Shown: positions 50,456 to 60,840 of the stretch, in pieces | How positions within the stretch are numbered: the first letter of the stretch is position 1 | Layout of the letters: the number at the start of each line of letters is the position of its first letter | Position numbers and translations under genes: made by a program | Source: CAVQJU01 sp963755195 | GTDB taxonomy: Bacteria > Acidobacteriota > Vicinamibacteria > Vicinamibacterales > CAVVIG01 | Direction of reading: 5' to 3' | Assembly: GCA_963755195.1 (NCBI GenBank) | Contig: CAVWIZ010000002.1 | Location: 1,550,001 to 1,614,000, forward strand | Length of the DNA: 64,000 nt | Notes under the pieces: model-generated | What the model saw: the letters and a program-made list of their open reading frames with translations, nothing else | The model's database searches: none | Told to the model about the DNA's origin: nothing

Positions 50456-51804
50456 TTACTGCGCCTTGCGTGCGCTGTCGATCAACTCCACCAGACCGTT
50501 CACGATGGACGACTCGGCGCATCCCGGCCGCAGCCGCGACGACAGCACCTCGAACGTGTACTTTCCGTAGGAGGCATCGTCTGGAATGTAGCCGGAGCGC
50601 GCCGACCCGTTGGTTAATGTCGCCATCATCGTACCCTTGAAGGGCGACTCACGTTTCAGCCGTTGTGCGATGGGGCTGAACACCTCGGCATTGACCGCGC
50701 CGATCATCGCATCGCCCACACGCAGCAGTCCCAACCGGATCTCGACCGGCCCCGCGTCTTTGTAGATGCCTTCGGATCCGGCGCGGCCGTCATTGGTCCG
50801 CTCGCGGCCGGGACACTGAATCGTCTTCTGGCTGCCGGACAACCGGACATCAGTATCCGTCCGTTCGATGTTCCGCATGACGTAGAGCACTTCTTCGCCG
50901 AGGAACTGCCCCATCGACAACAGCATCTGCCGCTGCTGGTTCATCAACCTCACGACCGCGGGGTTATTGCGATCGAGGCCTTGCCCGCCGGGCGGCATCG
51001 CGTTGCTGATGTCCTGACCGCGCTTCGCGTAGTCCTTGATGCGAATCTCGCGCAGGTCGTACGTCTGCTGGAAGTAGATCGGGTTCTGGTCGCCCGACGC
51101 CCCCGTCGACCACACGGCGACGAGGTCGCCGCCGAAGGCGTCTTCGACGTAGCGCGAGCTCGCGCCGGGGATGTCGCCGCTGACTTGATCGGTTTGACCG
51201 GCAATCACGCCGTGGACCGCGTAGTTGTAGTACACCGCGATCGGCTCGCCGCTCAGGCTCTCGAACTTGAGCACGGCGACGGTCTTGTCCGACGGGCCTT
51301 CCCGGTTCGGCCCTTCCCACCACTTCCCCGTCTTCGGATCGGTGATCTGGCGGTTCACGTTGATGTAGGACTCGCCCGTCCCGTAGCCCACGCGTGCGGG
51401 CGCCAGCTTCTGCTGCGCGCGCCGCACGGCGTCCACGATCTTCGTCGCGTAGTCGGCCGCCGGCGGTCCGGGCACGCTGTGCGTATGCGTCGCCGTCAAC
51501 AACACGTTCGCCGATGGAATCCGAAGCTCCGTTTCGACCTGACGTGTCACGGCCTGCCAGATCGCGTCGGAGAGCCCGCCGGCATCGACGGTGACGAGCG
51601 CAGCGCGTGCGGCGCCGTTGTCGAGCACGATCGCGCGCGCGTACACGCGGTCGAGCACGCCGAGGTAGGTCTTCGGAAGCGCCGAGTCGGCCGGCGTCAC
51701 GTCGACCTTCGCGGCTCCCACCCGCAGCGGCGACGCGGCAGACACGCGCGTGCCGCGATCGCGGCGGCCAGGGTGATGATGAGAATCGCGAGAGCGGCCC
51801 TCAT
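50456..51804 (-). CDS. Neutral/alkaline ceramidase-like secreted hydrolase (frameshifted)
   Basis: This exported protein of about 449 residues matches the N-terminal catalytic domain of neutral/alkaline non-lysosomal ceramidases (PF04734). The ATG at 51804 gives the signal peptide MRAALAILIITLAAAIAAR. A two-base shift near 51747 joins it to VSAASPLRVGAAKVDVTPAD. Motifs are LVTVDAGGLSDAIW, LLTATHTHSVPGP (zinc-binding His region), YYNYAVHGVIAGQ, SGDIPGASSRYVED and WSTGASGDQNP. The C-terminal Ig-like domain of true ceramidases is short or missing. Many bacterial members have unknown substrates. It is 15 nt after the SGNH gene, in the same operon. Confidence 0.82.
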
Positions 51805-51819
51805 GTCTGGTCTCCTTGG

Positions 51820-53117
51820 CTACCGCCGGAAGATGGACGCATCAATCGCCGCCGCCATCGCCCGGTTGCCGGCATCGTTCGGATGCACGTGATCGCCGGG
51901 ATCGAAGTCGGCACGCAGTCTGCCCGGGTGAGCCGGATCGCGTACCGCCGCGTCGAAGTCGATGACCGCGTCGTACGCCTTGCTGGTCCGGATCCATCTG
52001 TTCACGTCCTGACGAATCCGCTCGCCGGCGTCGGTATAGGTGTTCACGCCTTCCACCGGCATGATCGTGGCGCCGGCCACCTTGATGCCGTGGCGATGCG
52101 CCCGCTCGATGATCTGCTGAAGCCCCAGATCAGATCATCCGCGGTCACCGCTTCGTCCGGCGCTATGCCGGGCACCGCCGGAAAGGTGATGTCGTTGATC
52201 CCGAGCAGCACGGTCATCCAGCGCACGCCGGCGTGGCCGAGGACGTCGCGATCGAAGCGCGCCAGCGCGCTCACGCCGAACCCCGGCCGCAGCAGGCGAT
52301 TTCCCGACAGCCCGACGTTGACGACGCTCCGCGCGCCGGCGGGACCGCCGGCCGCGAGCGTCGCCGCGAGCAGCGACGGCCAGGCGCGATCGGTGTCGAG
52401 CGTCGCGCCGACGCCGTCGGTGATCGAGTCGCCGAACGTGACGACCGCGCCGGCCTCGGCCGGCGCCAGCACGTCGACGCTCCCGAGCCAGAGATACGCG
52501 GTCGTCGTCGCGTCGGCCTTCAATGCCGCGCTGCCGGTCGCGTTGCCGCCCGTGATGTAGGCCGTGTGCATGCCGTCGGGATGGACCGTCGGCAACCCGG
52601 TCGCCTCCGGCAGATACACCGACACGGCCAGATCCGCCAGCGCCGGCACCGTGAGATCGACCGGATCGCTCACCACCATCGTCCCTGGAGGCACGACGGT
52701 CGATGGCCGGCCGCCGAATGTCAGCGCGCGGTCGGAGGCCGGCACGATCGCCGCGCCGGTCGCGCGCAGCGCGATGTGCGCGGCGCCTACTCTCAGCGTC
52801 GGTTTCTCGAGCGCGTTCGCCAGCGACACGCGGACCCGCCTGCCGCCCAGACTCGCGTGCGCGATCATGCGTACCGTCTGATCCTTCAGCGTGGCCGGCA
52901 CGCGGGCGGCCGGCGGTGGCTGCACCAGCTCGCCGCGTCCGAACGGCAGACGCGTCGGCGCCAGCTGCTGCGCCGTCGCCCACGTCGTCACCCAGTGCTC
53001 GTTCGACCGCGGCGACGATCCGGTCTGCGCACGCAGCGCCACTGGTGCGTTCAGCAGGACAAATGCCAGTACGAACGCCAGGACGGCGGCCGCCACGCGT
53101 TTCTGTCTCTCGATCAT
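51820..53117 (-). CDS. Secreted SGNH/GDSL-family esterase (frameshifted)
   Basis: This exported protein has about 433 residues. The ATG at 53117 overlaps the stop of the upstream esterase (ATGA) and gives a signal peptide (RVAAAVLAFVLAFVLLNAP). An N-terminal beta-domain (NEHWVTTWATAQQLAP, RVRVSLANALEKPTLRVGAA) precedes the SGNH core. The four blocks are VVTFGDSITDGVGA (Ser), VGLSGNRLL (Gly), LLGINDI (Asn) and DHVHPNDAGNRAM (Asp/His). A frame change near 52135 separates blocks 3 and 5. This two-domain form is common among secreted deacetylases of plant polysaccharide. Confidence 0.85.
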
Positions 53118-54355
53118 CGCGACTCCCCTCCGCTCGGCCTCGGCCGAAACAGCATCGGCACCGACTCGTGCAGGAGATTCCGCCACACGCTGAACACGTG
53201 CCGGCCCGGATAGTCCGACCAGCGGGCGTTGATCCCGCGCTCCTGCAGCAGCCGGACGATCCGCTGTCCCGGCGCGAGCATGCCGGTCTCCTGCTGGCCG
53301 CAGCCGAGAAACAGCATCTGCAGGCGCTTCTTCGTTCCGGACGCGTTCGCCAGCAGTTGCGCCCACGGCGCCTGCGTCTCGATGGGCGCGGCGGGCGGCT
53401 GCGGTCCCAGGGATCCGAACCCGCCGCTGTACGCCAGCACGTAGCCAAAGAGCTCAGGGTGCGCGAGGCCGATCTCGATGCTCTGAAACGCGCCCATCGA
53501 CAGGCCGCCGATCGCGCGGTGCGCGGGATCGGTGTAGACGCGGTAGCGCCGGTCCACCAGCGGAATGATCTGATCGAGCAGATCCCGGGTGAAGAGCGTG
53601 AAGTTCAGCATCCCGGGATCGCCGCCGTATGGCGGGACCACCACCGGCGGACCGACCGACGCGCTCTGGATCGGATGGCCGTGCGGCATCACGACGATCA
53701 TCGGCGCCGCCTTGCCCTCGGCAATCAGGTTGTCGAGGATGATGTTCGCCCGTCCGTTCGCCACCCAGCCGCTCTGCGTCTCGCCGTTGCCGTGAAGCAG
53801 GTAGTAGACGGGGTAGCGGTCCCTGGACGTGTCGTAGTTCGGCGGCGTGTAGACCCAGAGGTACCGGTTCACGCCCATCGCCTTCGACTCGTAGAGCACC
53901 ATGCGCACGTCGCCGTGCGGCACCGGACGAGCGTCGTAGAACGCCGCGCCGTCGCCGGGCACCTCGACGAAGCTCGAGATCGCCGTCCCCGCCGCGCGCG
54001 GCATCTGGCTGATGTTCGCCGGATCGGGCAGATCGACGCCCTCGATGCGGAAGTTGTAGATCCAGATCTCCGGCGGCAGCGGACCAATCGTGATGCTCCA
54101 GACGCCGTCCGCGCCCTTCGTCATCGCCTGCGGGCCCTTCCCCTGCAGCACTTCGCCGACCAGTTCGACGCGCGCCGCCTCAGGCGCGCGCAGCCGGAAC
54201 GTGACACGGCGGTCGCCGTGCACGTCCGGCGATCGCACCGCGGGCGGCGGGCCCTGCGCGGCAACGCCGACACGAGGCCGACAACGAGGACGATGACGAC
54301 GGCGGCGGAAGTCGCAAGACGACAAGCTTGGCAAGGCGAGGCGGATCTGTACCAA
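53114..54355 (-). CDS. Secreted esterase with N-terminal E-set domain, PF00756 type (start uncertain)
   Basis: This exported protein has about 390-410 residues. The signal peptide (RLATSAAVVIVLVVGLV) is in another frame and needs an indel near 54265 to reach VAAQGPPPAVRSPDV, so the start lies somewhere in 54300-54355. A beta-sandwich (VTFRLRAPEAARVELVGEVL ... WIYNFRIEG) of the CBM48/E-set type precedes an esterase domain. That domain has LWVYTPPNYDTSRDRYPVYY, LLHGNGETQSGW, IVVMPHGHPIQ, the nucleophile IGGLSMGAFQS, and His in YPGRHVFSVWRNL. Its architecture equals that of xylan-debranching feruloyl/acetyl esterases. It heads the 54355-45732 operon and is divergent from the sugar regulator. Confidence 0.82.
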   Translation of the reverse strand: MVQIRLALPSLSSCDFRRRRHRPRCRPRVGVAAQGPPPAVRSPDVHGDRRVTFRLRAPEAARVELVGEVLQGKGPQAMTKGADGVWSITIGPLPPEIWIYNFRIEGVDLPDPANISQMPRAAGTAISSFVEVPGDGAAFYDARPVPHGDVRMVLYESKAMGVNRYLWVYTPPNYDTSRDRYPVYYLLHGNGETQSGWVANGRANIILDNLIAEGKAAPMIVVMPHGHPIQSASVGPPVVVPPYGGDPGMLNFTLFTRDLLDQIIPLVDRRYRVYTDPAHRAIGGLSMGAFQSIEIGLAHPELFGYVLAYSGGFGSLGPQPPAAPIETQAPWAQLLANASGTKKRLQMLFLGCGQQETGMLAPGQRIVRLLQERGINARWSDYPGRHVFSVWRNLLHESVPMLFRPRPSGGESR

Positions 54356-54374
54356 CGACGGCGCGAGATGTCAA
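54346..54374 (-). promoter_or_regulatory. Candidate promoter of the 54355-45732 operon
   Basis: On the minus strand a perfect TTGACA (54369-54374) is followed at 17-nt spacing by TACAGA (54346-54351). The -35 is exact and the -10 is weak. Transcription would begin near 54340, which favours a translation start below that point. Confidence 0.4.
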
Positions 54375-54388
54375 TGCGACGGCTCCAA

Positions 54389-54402
54389 CCTGTATTATCA
54401 GG
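54389..54402 (+). promoter_or_regulatory. Candidate -10 and operator of the sugar regulator
   Basis: TATTAT (54393-54398) lies 7 nt before the GTG start, inside the dyad CCTG-N6-CAGG (54389-54402). If TATTAT is the -10, the mRNA would be leaderless or nearly so, and a repressor on the dyad would block its own promoter. The -35 is poor (GTCAAT). Confidence 0.35.
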
Positions 54403-54405
54403 ATC

Positions 54406-55500
54406 GTGGCCACGACACCCGCGCAGTCCAAACACACACGGATCCGGCAGACCCTGACCGACCAGATCGCGAGCGGCCAGTACGAGGCCGGCCAGCGGCT
54501 CCCGAGCGAGTCCGAACTCGTGAAGGCCTTCGGCGCGTCGCGGCCGACCGTGAACCGGGCGCTGCGCGAGCTTCAGCTCGCCGGCCTCATCGACCGCCGC
54601 GCCGGATCGGGCAGCTACGTGCGCGCGGACGCGAGCGCGCACGGGTACGTCTTCGGCCTGCTGATCCCCGAGCTGGGACGCACCGAAATCTTCGAACCGA
54701 TCTGCCGCGGCATGGCCGACGCGCAGCACGGCAGCCGGCACGTCCTGCTCTGGGGCACGTCGCTCACGGAAGGCGCGAACATCGAGGAACAGGCATCGCA
54801 GGCCTGCCGTCAGCTCGTGGCCAGGAAAGTCTCGGGGGTCTTCTTCGCGCCTCTCGAGCTCACGCCCGAGAAGGACGCGATCAATCGCCGCATCGCGAAC
54901 GTCTTCGATCGGGCCGGCATTCCTGTCGTCCTCCTCGATCGCGATCTCGTGCCGTATCCCGCGCGCAGCCAGTACGATCTCGTCGGCATCGACAACCGGC
55001 GAGCCGGCTACGTGCTCGCGGCGCATCTGCTCCAGCAGGGCTGTCGCCGCGTGGCCTTCGTGGGACGTCCAGGCTCGGCGCCCACGGTCGACGCGCGCAT
55101 CAGCGGGTACAAGGAGGCGCTGACCGACGCGGGGCTCGCCCCGCACGTCTGCCGAATCGACCCGACCGATCGCGCCCAGGTGAAAGGCGTGCTCCGCAAG
55201 CCGCGTCCGGACGGCTTCGTCTGCGCCAACGACTTCACCGCCGCGCAGCTCCTCAGAACGCTCGAGGGCCTCAAGGTGTCGGTCCCGCGCGACGTCCGCC
55301 TCGTCGGCATGGACGACGTGAAGTACGCCAGCCTGTTGCCGGTCCCGCTGACCACCGTCCACCAGCCGTGCGCGGAGATCGGCACGATGGCGATCGCCGC
55401 CATGCTCGAGCGGCTGCGGCATCCGAAGATGCCGCCGCGCGACGTGCTGGTCGACTTCCGTCTGGTGGTGCGGGCGTCCTGCGGATCGCGCGACCGTTGA
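54406..55500 (+). CDS. GntR-HTH/LacI-sensor transcription regulator
   Basis: This intact protein of about 364 residues has the GTG at 54406 as the best start. The N-terminal winged helix is of GntR type: IRQTLTDQIASGQYEAGQRL, PSESELVKAFGASRPTVNRA, AGLIDRRAGSGSYVR. The C-terminal 280 residues are a LacI-type periplasmic-binding-like sensor: YVFGLLIPELGRTEIFEPIC, GVFFAPLELTPEKD, VVLLDRDLVP, DLVGIDNRRAGYVLAAHLL, GRPGSAPTVDARISGYKEAL, DGFVCANDFTAAQLLRTL, TTVHQPCAEIG. This combination is that of AraR-like repressors. It leads a sucrose-type operon and probably represses it, with a sugar or sugar phosphate as inducer. Confidence 0.9.
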   Translation: MATTPAQSKHTRIRQTLTDQIASGQYEAGQRLPSESELVKAFGASRPTVNRALRELQLAGLIDRRAGSGSYVRADASAHGYVFGLLIPELGRTEIFEPICRGMADAQHGSRHVLLWGTSLTEGANIEEQASQACRQLVARKVSGVFFAPLELTPEKDAINRRIANVFDRAGIPVVLLDRDLVPYPARSQYDLVGIDNRRAGYVLAAHLLQQGCRRVAFVGRPGSAPTVDARISGYKEALTDAGLAPHVCRIDPTDRAQVKGVLRKPRPDGFVCANDFTAAQLLRTLEGLKVSVPRDVRLVGMDDVKYASLLPVPLTTVHQPCAEIGTMAIAAMLERLRHPKMPPRDVLVDFRLVVRASCGSRDR

Positions 55501-55539
55501 CAGCCGAACGGCGGGACTGCTACCGTCCCGCGCGATTCG

Positions 55540-56458
55540 ATGGAACACATCGTCTCGGAGAATCTGTCTATACAGGATGCGCCGACGCGGGACGTCGTTC
55601 GTGCCCACGCGCTGGTCGTCGGCGAAGTGCTGTGGGACGTGTTTCCCGACGCCACGCGACTGGGCGGCGCGGCGCTGAACTTCGCCGTTCACCTCAAGCG
55701 GCTGGGCCACGTCCCGCGGATCGTGAGCGCCGTGGGACGGGACGCACTGGGCGACAGCGCCAGCGCCGAGATCACATCGCTCGGACTGGATACGACGTTC
55801 CTGCAGTGGGTGGACCAGTTCAACACCGGGACCGCGTCGGTCCAGCTTGGCCCTGACGACCGCACGTCGTTTGTGATCGAACGGCCGGCTGCGTACGACG
55901 CCGTGGAGATCTCAGACGCCGTCCTCGCGCAGATCGTGCAGTGGCAAGCCGTCGTGGTGCTACTACGGCACGCTCTTCGCGTCCCGCGCGCATGGCCGTC
56001 ACGTGCTGCAGCGGTTGCTCGACGCGCTGCCGGGCGCCCGCCGGTTCTGCGACATCAACCTGCGGCCCGGCTTCGAGTCGCGCGAACTCGCGTGCGACTT
56101 GCTGCACCTCGCCGATGTCGTGAAAGTGAACGAACGCGAACTGACACTGGTGCGTGACTGGCTGGGACTGCCGGCCGACGCCGAGACATTCTGCCGTGCC
56201 GGCGCCGCGCGCTTTGGCTGGCAGGCGGCGTGTGTGACGCTCGGCGCACGCGGCTGCGCGATGCTCGTGGGCGACGACTACGTCGAGGCTGCCGGTGTTC
56301 CCGTCGCCGTGGCCGACACCGTCGGCGCCGGCGACGCGTTCGCCGCGGCATTCCTGCACGGGCTCATCACGGGCTGGCCGGCGCCGAAAGTGGCCGAGTT
56401 CTCGAATCGTGCCGGCGCAATGGTCGCCAGCGTGCCGGGCGCAATCCCAGGCCGATGA
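55540..56458 (+). CDS. PfkB-family sugar kinase, probably fructokinase (frameshifted)
   Basis: This cytosolic ATP-dependent ribokinase-fold kinase has about 306 residues. Motifs are HALVVGEVLWDVFPDATRLG, GAALNFAVHLKRLGH, FNTGTASVQL, DINLRPGFESRE, VKVNERELTLV and the catalytic Asp in DTVGAGDAFAAAFLHGL. A frame change lies near 55955. The ATG at 55540 is 39 nt after the regulator stop, and the gene overlaps the sucrose phosphorylase start as ATGA. The phosphorylase releases fructose from sucrose, so fructose is the likely substrate. Confidence 0.85.
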
Positions 56459-57961
56459 AGAACCAGGCGCAGCTCATCGCGTACGTCGATCGGCTGTCCG
56501 GCGGCACGTTCCACGATCTCGAGCGGCTGCTCGGCACGGCGCTGTCGGGCGCGTTCGGCGGCGTCCACGTGCTGCCGTTCTTCCATCCAATCGACGGCGC
56601 CGATGCCGGCTTCGACCCCATCGATCACACGCAGGTGGATCCGCGGCTGGGCACGTGGGATGACGTCGCGAGCCTTGCCGAACGCGTGGACGTCATGGCG
56701 GACGTGATCGTCAATCACATGTCGCGTCATTCCCCGCAATTCGCCGACTGGGACCGCGCAGGTGCCGAGCTCTCCTTACGCGGGCATGTTCCTGACCTAT
56801 TCACGCGTGTTTCCTCGGGGCGCCTGCGAGTCCGACCTGCTCGCCTTGAACGGCCCGCGCCCGACTCTCCCGTTCACGAAGCACACCAACGCGCGCGGCG
56901 AGCAGCATGCTCCTCTGGACGACGTTCACGAGCGATCAGGTTGACATCGACGTCCGCGATCCCGAGGCACGTCGATACCTGACAGGCATCCTCACGCGAC
57001 TCAAGGCCGCGAAGGTCCGGGCGATCCGGCTCGACGCGATCGGATACGCGATCAAGCAGCCCGGCACCAGTTGCTTCATGATCCCGGAGACGCGCGCCTT
57101 CATCGACGACATCACGGCGCAGGCGCATGCGTTGGAGATGGACGTGCTGGTGGAAGTGCACGGGCATTACCAGACGCAAATCGACGTGGCGCGGAAGGTC
57201 GACTGGGTGTACGACTTCGCGCTGCCGGCGCTCGTGCTGCACGCACTCTACACGCGTGACGCCACGCCGCTGCGGCGATGGCTGGAGATACGTCCGCACA
57301 ACGCGATCACGGTGCTCGACACGCACGATGGCATCGGCGTGGCCGACGTCGGCGCGGACCGGGACGGCCGCATGCCTGGACTGCTGGCGCAGGACGCGAT
57401 TGACGCGCTGATAGAGACGATCCACGTGCGGAGCCGCGACGAGAGCCGGCTCGCGAGCGGCGGCGCCGCCCGCAACGTCGACGCGTCCCAGATCAACTGC
57501 ACGTTCTACGACGCGCTCGGCCGCCGCGATGCCGAGTATCTCGTCGCGCGGGCCATTCAGTGCTTCGTGCCGGGGATCCCGCAGATCTACTACGTCGGGC
57601 TGCTGGCCGGCACCAACGATCTCGACTTGCTGCACCGCACGCGCGAGGGGCGGGACATCAACCGGCACTACTACACACCGGTCGAACTGCCAGCGCGCGC
57701 TGGCGCAGCCGGTCGTCCAGTCGCTCCTCGCACTCCTGCGACATCCGCAACACCCACCCCGCGTTTCAGGGCGCGTTTCAGGTGAAGGCCGCGGATGCGC
57801 AGCGGCTCGCGCTCGTCTGGGAACAGGGCACGGCGTTCGCGCGGCTGGACGTCGATCTGACGGAGATGGACGCCGCCGTCACCTGCTCGGCTGACGGCGC
57901 GAGCGCAGCGGCGCTCGCGTGGAGCTCGATGAACGGAGCGACACAAGGAGAGGATCGATGA
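56455..57961 (+). CDS. Sucrose phosphorylase, GH13 (frameshifted)
   Basis: This cytosolic GH13 subfamily 18 enzyme converts sucrose and phosphate to glucose-1-phosphate and fructose, with about 502 residues. The start MKNQAQLIAYVDRLSGGTFH and GVHVLPFFHPIDGADAGFDP are diagnostic for the group. The nucleophile Asp lies in RLDAIGYAIKQPGTSCFM, the acid/base Glu in VLVEVHGHYQTQID, and the third acid in VLDTHDGIGVADVG. INCTFYDALGRRDAEY and GIPQIYYVGLLAGTNDLDLL follow. Frame changes near 56765, 56905 and 57705 split it into four pieces. It overlaps the kinase upstream and the carboxylesterase downstream by 4 nt each. Confidence 0.9.
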
Positions 57962-59511
57962 GAACGATCGCGTTTGTCATCTCGCTGCTGCTGGCGAGCG
58001 CCGCATTCGCCGCCGGCCCCGACAAGGTTGCCAGGCCCGTCAAGGTTGACGGCGGCCTGCTCGAAGGCACGGCCGAGGACGGACTGATGGTCTATCGCGG
58101 CATCCCGTTCGCGGCCCCGCCCGTCGGAGATCTGCGCTGGCGCGCGCCCCAGCCGGCCGCGAAGTGGAACGGCGTACGGAAGGCCGACACCTTCGGCCGG
58201 GCGTGCTTGCAGATCAACCAGGCCATCGCGAATCTGCCGGCGCCGAACGAAGACTGCCTGTCTCTCAACGTCTGGACGCCCGCCACACGCGCCGATGAGC
58301 GTCTCGCCGTCATGGTCTGGATCCACGGCGGAGGGTTTACCGCAGGGACGCCGCCCGAGCGGCTGTACCACGGCGAGGCCATCGCGAAGAAAGGCGTGGT
58401 CGTGGTGACCTTCGCCTATCGGCTCGGGGTCTTCGGTTTCCTCGCGCATCCCGAATTGAGCGCGGAAAGCGGCACGCACACGTCCGGCAACTACGGTCTG
58501 CTGGACATGATTGCCGCGCTGCAGTGGGTGAAGAAGAACATCGCGGCCTTCGGCGGCGACCCGGGCCGCGTGACGATCTTCGGCGAGTCGGCCGGCGGCA
58601 TCGCCGTCAGCCAGCTGTGTGCATCGCCGCTCGCGAAAGGACTCTTCCAGGCCGCGATCTCGCAAAGCGGCGGCTCGTTCGGCCCGGTCCGCGAAGGCGG
58701 CGGGCCGGGCGAGAACATGCAGCCGCTCGCGGCGGCCGAGAAGGCCGGCGCCGCCTGGTCGTCGAAGGCGGGCGCTGCGAACCTCGCCGACCTGCGCAAG
58801 ATCCCGGGCGAAACGCTGCTCGAGTCCGCGCGCGCCCAGCGCGGCATCGCGTGGCCGATCACCGACGGCCGGGTGATCCCCGACGATCAGTACAAGCTGT
58901 ACGCCGCAGGACGCTACAACGACGTGCCGGTGCTCGCGGGCTACAACTCCGACGAGGGCGCCTCGTTCGGCAATCGTCACCTCACGCGACGCGTACATCA
59001 CGACCGTTCAGCAGCGCTACGAGCGCTTCGCCGACAGGCTGCTCGCGGCGTATCCGTGGGGCGAGGGCGCCGCCAGAAAGTCGGCCCGCGACCTGACACG
59101 CGACACGACCTTCGGGTGGCACACCTGGACGTGGGCGCGACTGCAGGAGAAGACGGGCAAGTCGAACGCGTACCTCTACTACTTCGACCAGCACGCCGAG
59201 TATCCTGCCGATTCACCGCGGTTCGGATTCGGCTCCCCCCATGCCGCGGAGATGGCGTACGTGTTCGACCACTTCTTGAACCGGCAGCCAACGTCTGAGG
59301 ATCTGGCGCTGTCGGACACGATGATCACGTATTGGACCAACTTCGCCAAGACACACGACCCCAATGCGGCGGGCTTGCCGGTGTGGCCTGCGTACCGCAC
59401 GCGCCGCGCCGCAAATGATGTATCTGGCCGGCTCGCCGAAGGCGGTCCCGCTCGTGAGCGCAGAGGGGCTTGAAAGTGCTCGACGACTACTTCGCCTGGC
59501 GCCGCCGGTGA
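57958..59511 (+). CDS. Secreted type-B carboxylesterase (frameshifted)
   Basis: This exported carboxylesterase/p-nitrobenzyl esterase has about 517 residues. The signal peptide is RTIAFVISLLLASAAFA. Motifs are LMVYRGIPFAAPPVGDLRW, EDCLSLNVWTPA, VMVWIHGGGFTAGT (oxyanion hole), the nucleophile TIFGESAGG (Ser211), NSDEGASFGN and the His in FGFGSPHAAEMAYVF. Frame changes near 58985, 59400 and 59468 precede the end KVLDDYFAWRRR. Its ATG overlaps the phosphorylase stop and its TGA overlaps the GTG of the MFS gene. It may free a sugar from an acylated sucrose before uptake, which is inference from the operon. Confidence 0.85.
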
Positions 59512-60735
59512 GCCGGCGCAACCTCGCGGTCGTCAAGACGCTGACATACGCGATGTTCGCGATGTTCGCGATGACGACCGACTCGGTGGGTCTCATCATC
59601 CCTGAGATCGTCAAGACGTTCGGGCTGACGTTGACTGCGGCCGGGACGTTTCAGTACGCGACGATGGCGGGCATCGCCGTGGCCGGTCTGTGTCTGGGCA
59701 CGCTCGCCGATCGCCTGGGACGGCGCCGGACGATTGTCATCGGGCTCACCGCCTTCGCGGCCGCATCGTTTCTGTTTGCCGCAGGCACGAGCTTCCTCTT
59801 CTTCGTCGTCCTCATGGGTCTCTCGGGCCTCGCCATCGGCGTGTTCAAGACAGGCGCACTGGCGCTTGTCGGCGACATCTCGACGTCCACCACGGAACAC
59901 ACGTCGATCATGAATACGATCGAAGGCTTCTTCAGCGTCGGTTCGATCGTCGGTCCCGCCGTCCTTGCGTATCTCCTGGCGCGCGGCGTGTCGTGGCAGT
60001 GGCTGTACGTCGTGGCAGGAACGGTTTGCGTGGTCCTGATCGTGATGGCGATGTCCGTGACGTATCCGACGTCGGCGGGCCCAGTGGCCCTGCTCCGAAG
60101 CCCGGACGGGAACAATCGAGGCCGTCAAGAACCCGTACGTGCTCGCGTTTTCTGCCGGCGTGTTTCTCTACGTTGGTGTGGAAGCGGCGATCTACGTGTG
60201 GATGCCGACGCTGCTCGCGGGCTATCAAGGACACGCGACATGGCTGGCGGCGTACGGCATCTCGATCTTCTTCGCGCTGCGCGCCGCTGGACGGTTTTTG
60301 GGCGCGTGGATGCTGATGCGGTGGAGGTGGGATGCCGCGGTCGCGGTCCTGAGCGGCGCCATCCTGGCGTGTTTCGCGTTGAGCGTGGCCGGAGGGGTGG
60401 AATGGGCGGTGTATCTGCTGCCCGCTTCCGGTCTCTTCATGGCCGTGATCTATCCGACGCTCAATTCGAAAGGCATCAGTTGCGTCCCGAAAAACGAGCA
60501 CGGCGCCGCGGCGGGCGTCATCCTCTTTTTCACGTGCCTCTCGGCGGTGATCGCCCCGCTCGCGATGGGCGCGTTGAGCGACGTCACTGGACAGATCGCG
60601 TATGGATTCTGGCTTGCGACGGGGCTTGCGGCACTCCTATTTGTCGGCCTGCTCCTGAACTGGGTCGCTAATCCGACACACAGTGTCCTCGCTCGAGGAG
60701 ACGTGGCTGACTACCACCAGGAATCTTCTCTTTGA
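59508..60735 (+). CDS. MFS sugar permease (frameshifted)
   Basis: This inner-membrane permease has about 408 residues and 12 predicted helices, probably of the FucP/sugar type. The GTG at 59508 overlaps the esterase stop (GTGA). Features are TYAMFAMFAMTTDSVGLIIP, GTLADRLGRRRTIVIGLTAF (loop 2-3 motif), FKTGALALVGDISTS, EGFFSVGSIVGPAVLAYLL, then after a frame change near 60110 YVWMPTLLAGYQGHATWLAA, IYPTLNSKGISCVPKNEHGA and FWLATGLAALLFVGLLL. The operon suggests transport of sucrose or a related sugar. No terminator is visible in the 105 bp before the convergent TonB receptor. Confidence 0.8.
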
Positions 60736-60840
60736 GCTCGAAGGTCGTGGTGGAGGCGCCGGCTAGGGAAGCAAGCCACGGGTGGAGCAGCATGCGCAGG
60801 CTGCGATTTCCTCGCCGGGCGAAGCGGGATCGGTCACATT

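Noticed and set aside
54121..55710. Minus-strand open frame of 529 codons opposite the regulator
   Set aside because: It mirrors the GntR/LacI gene; only its last part coincides with the esterase signal-peptide frame.
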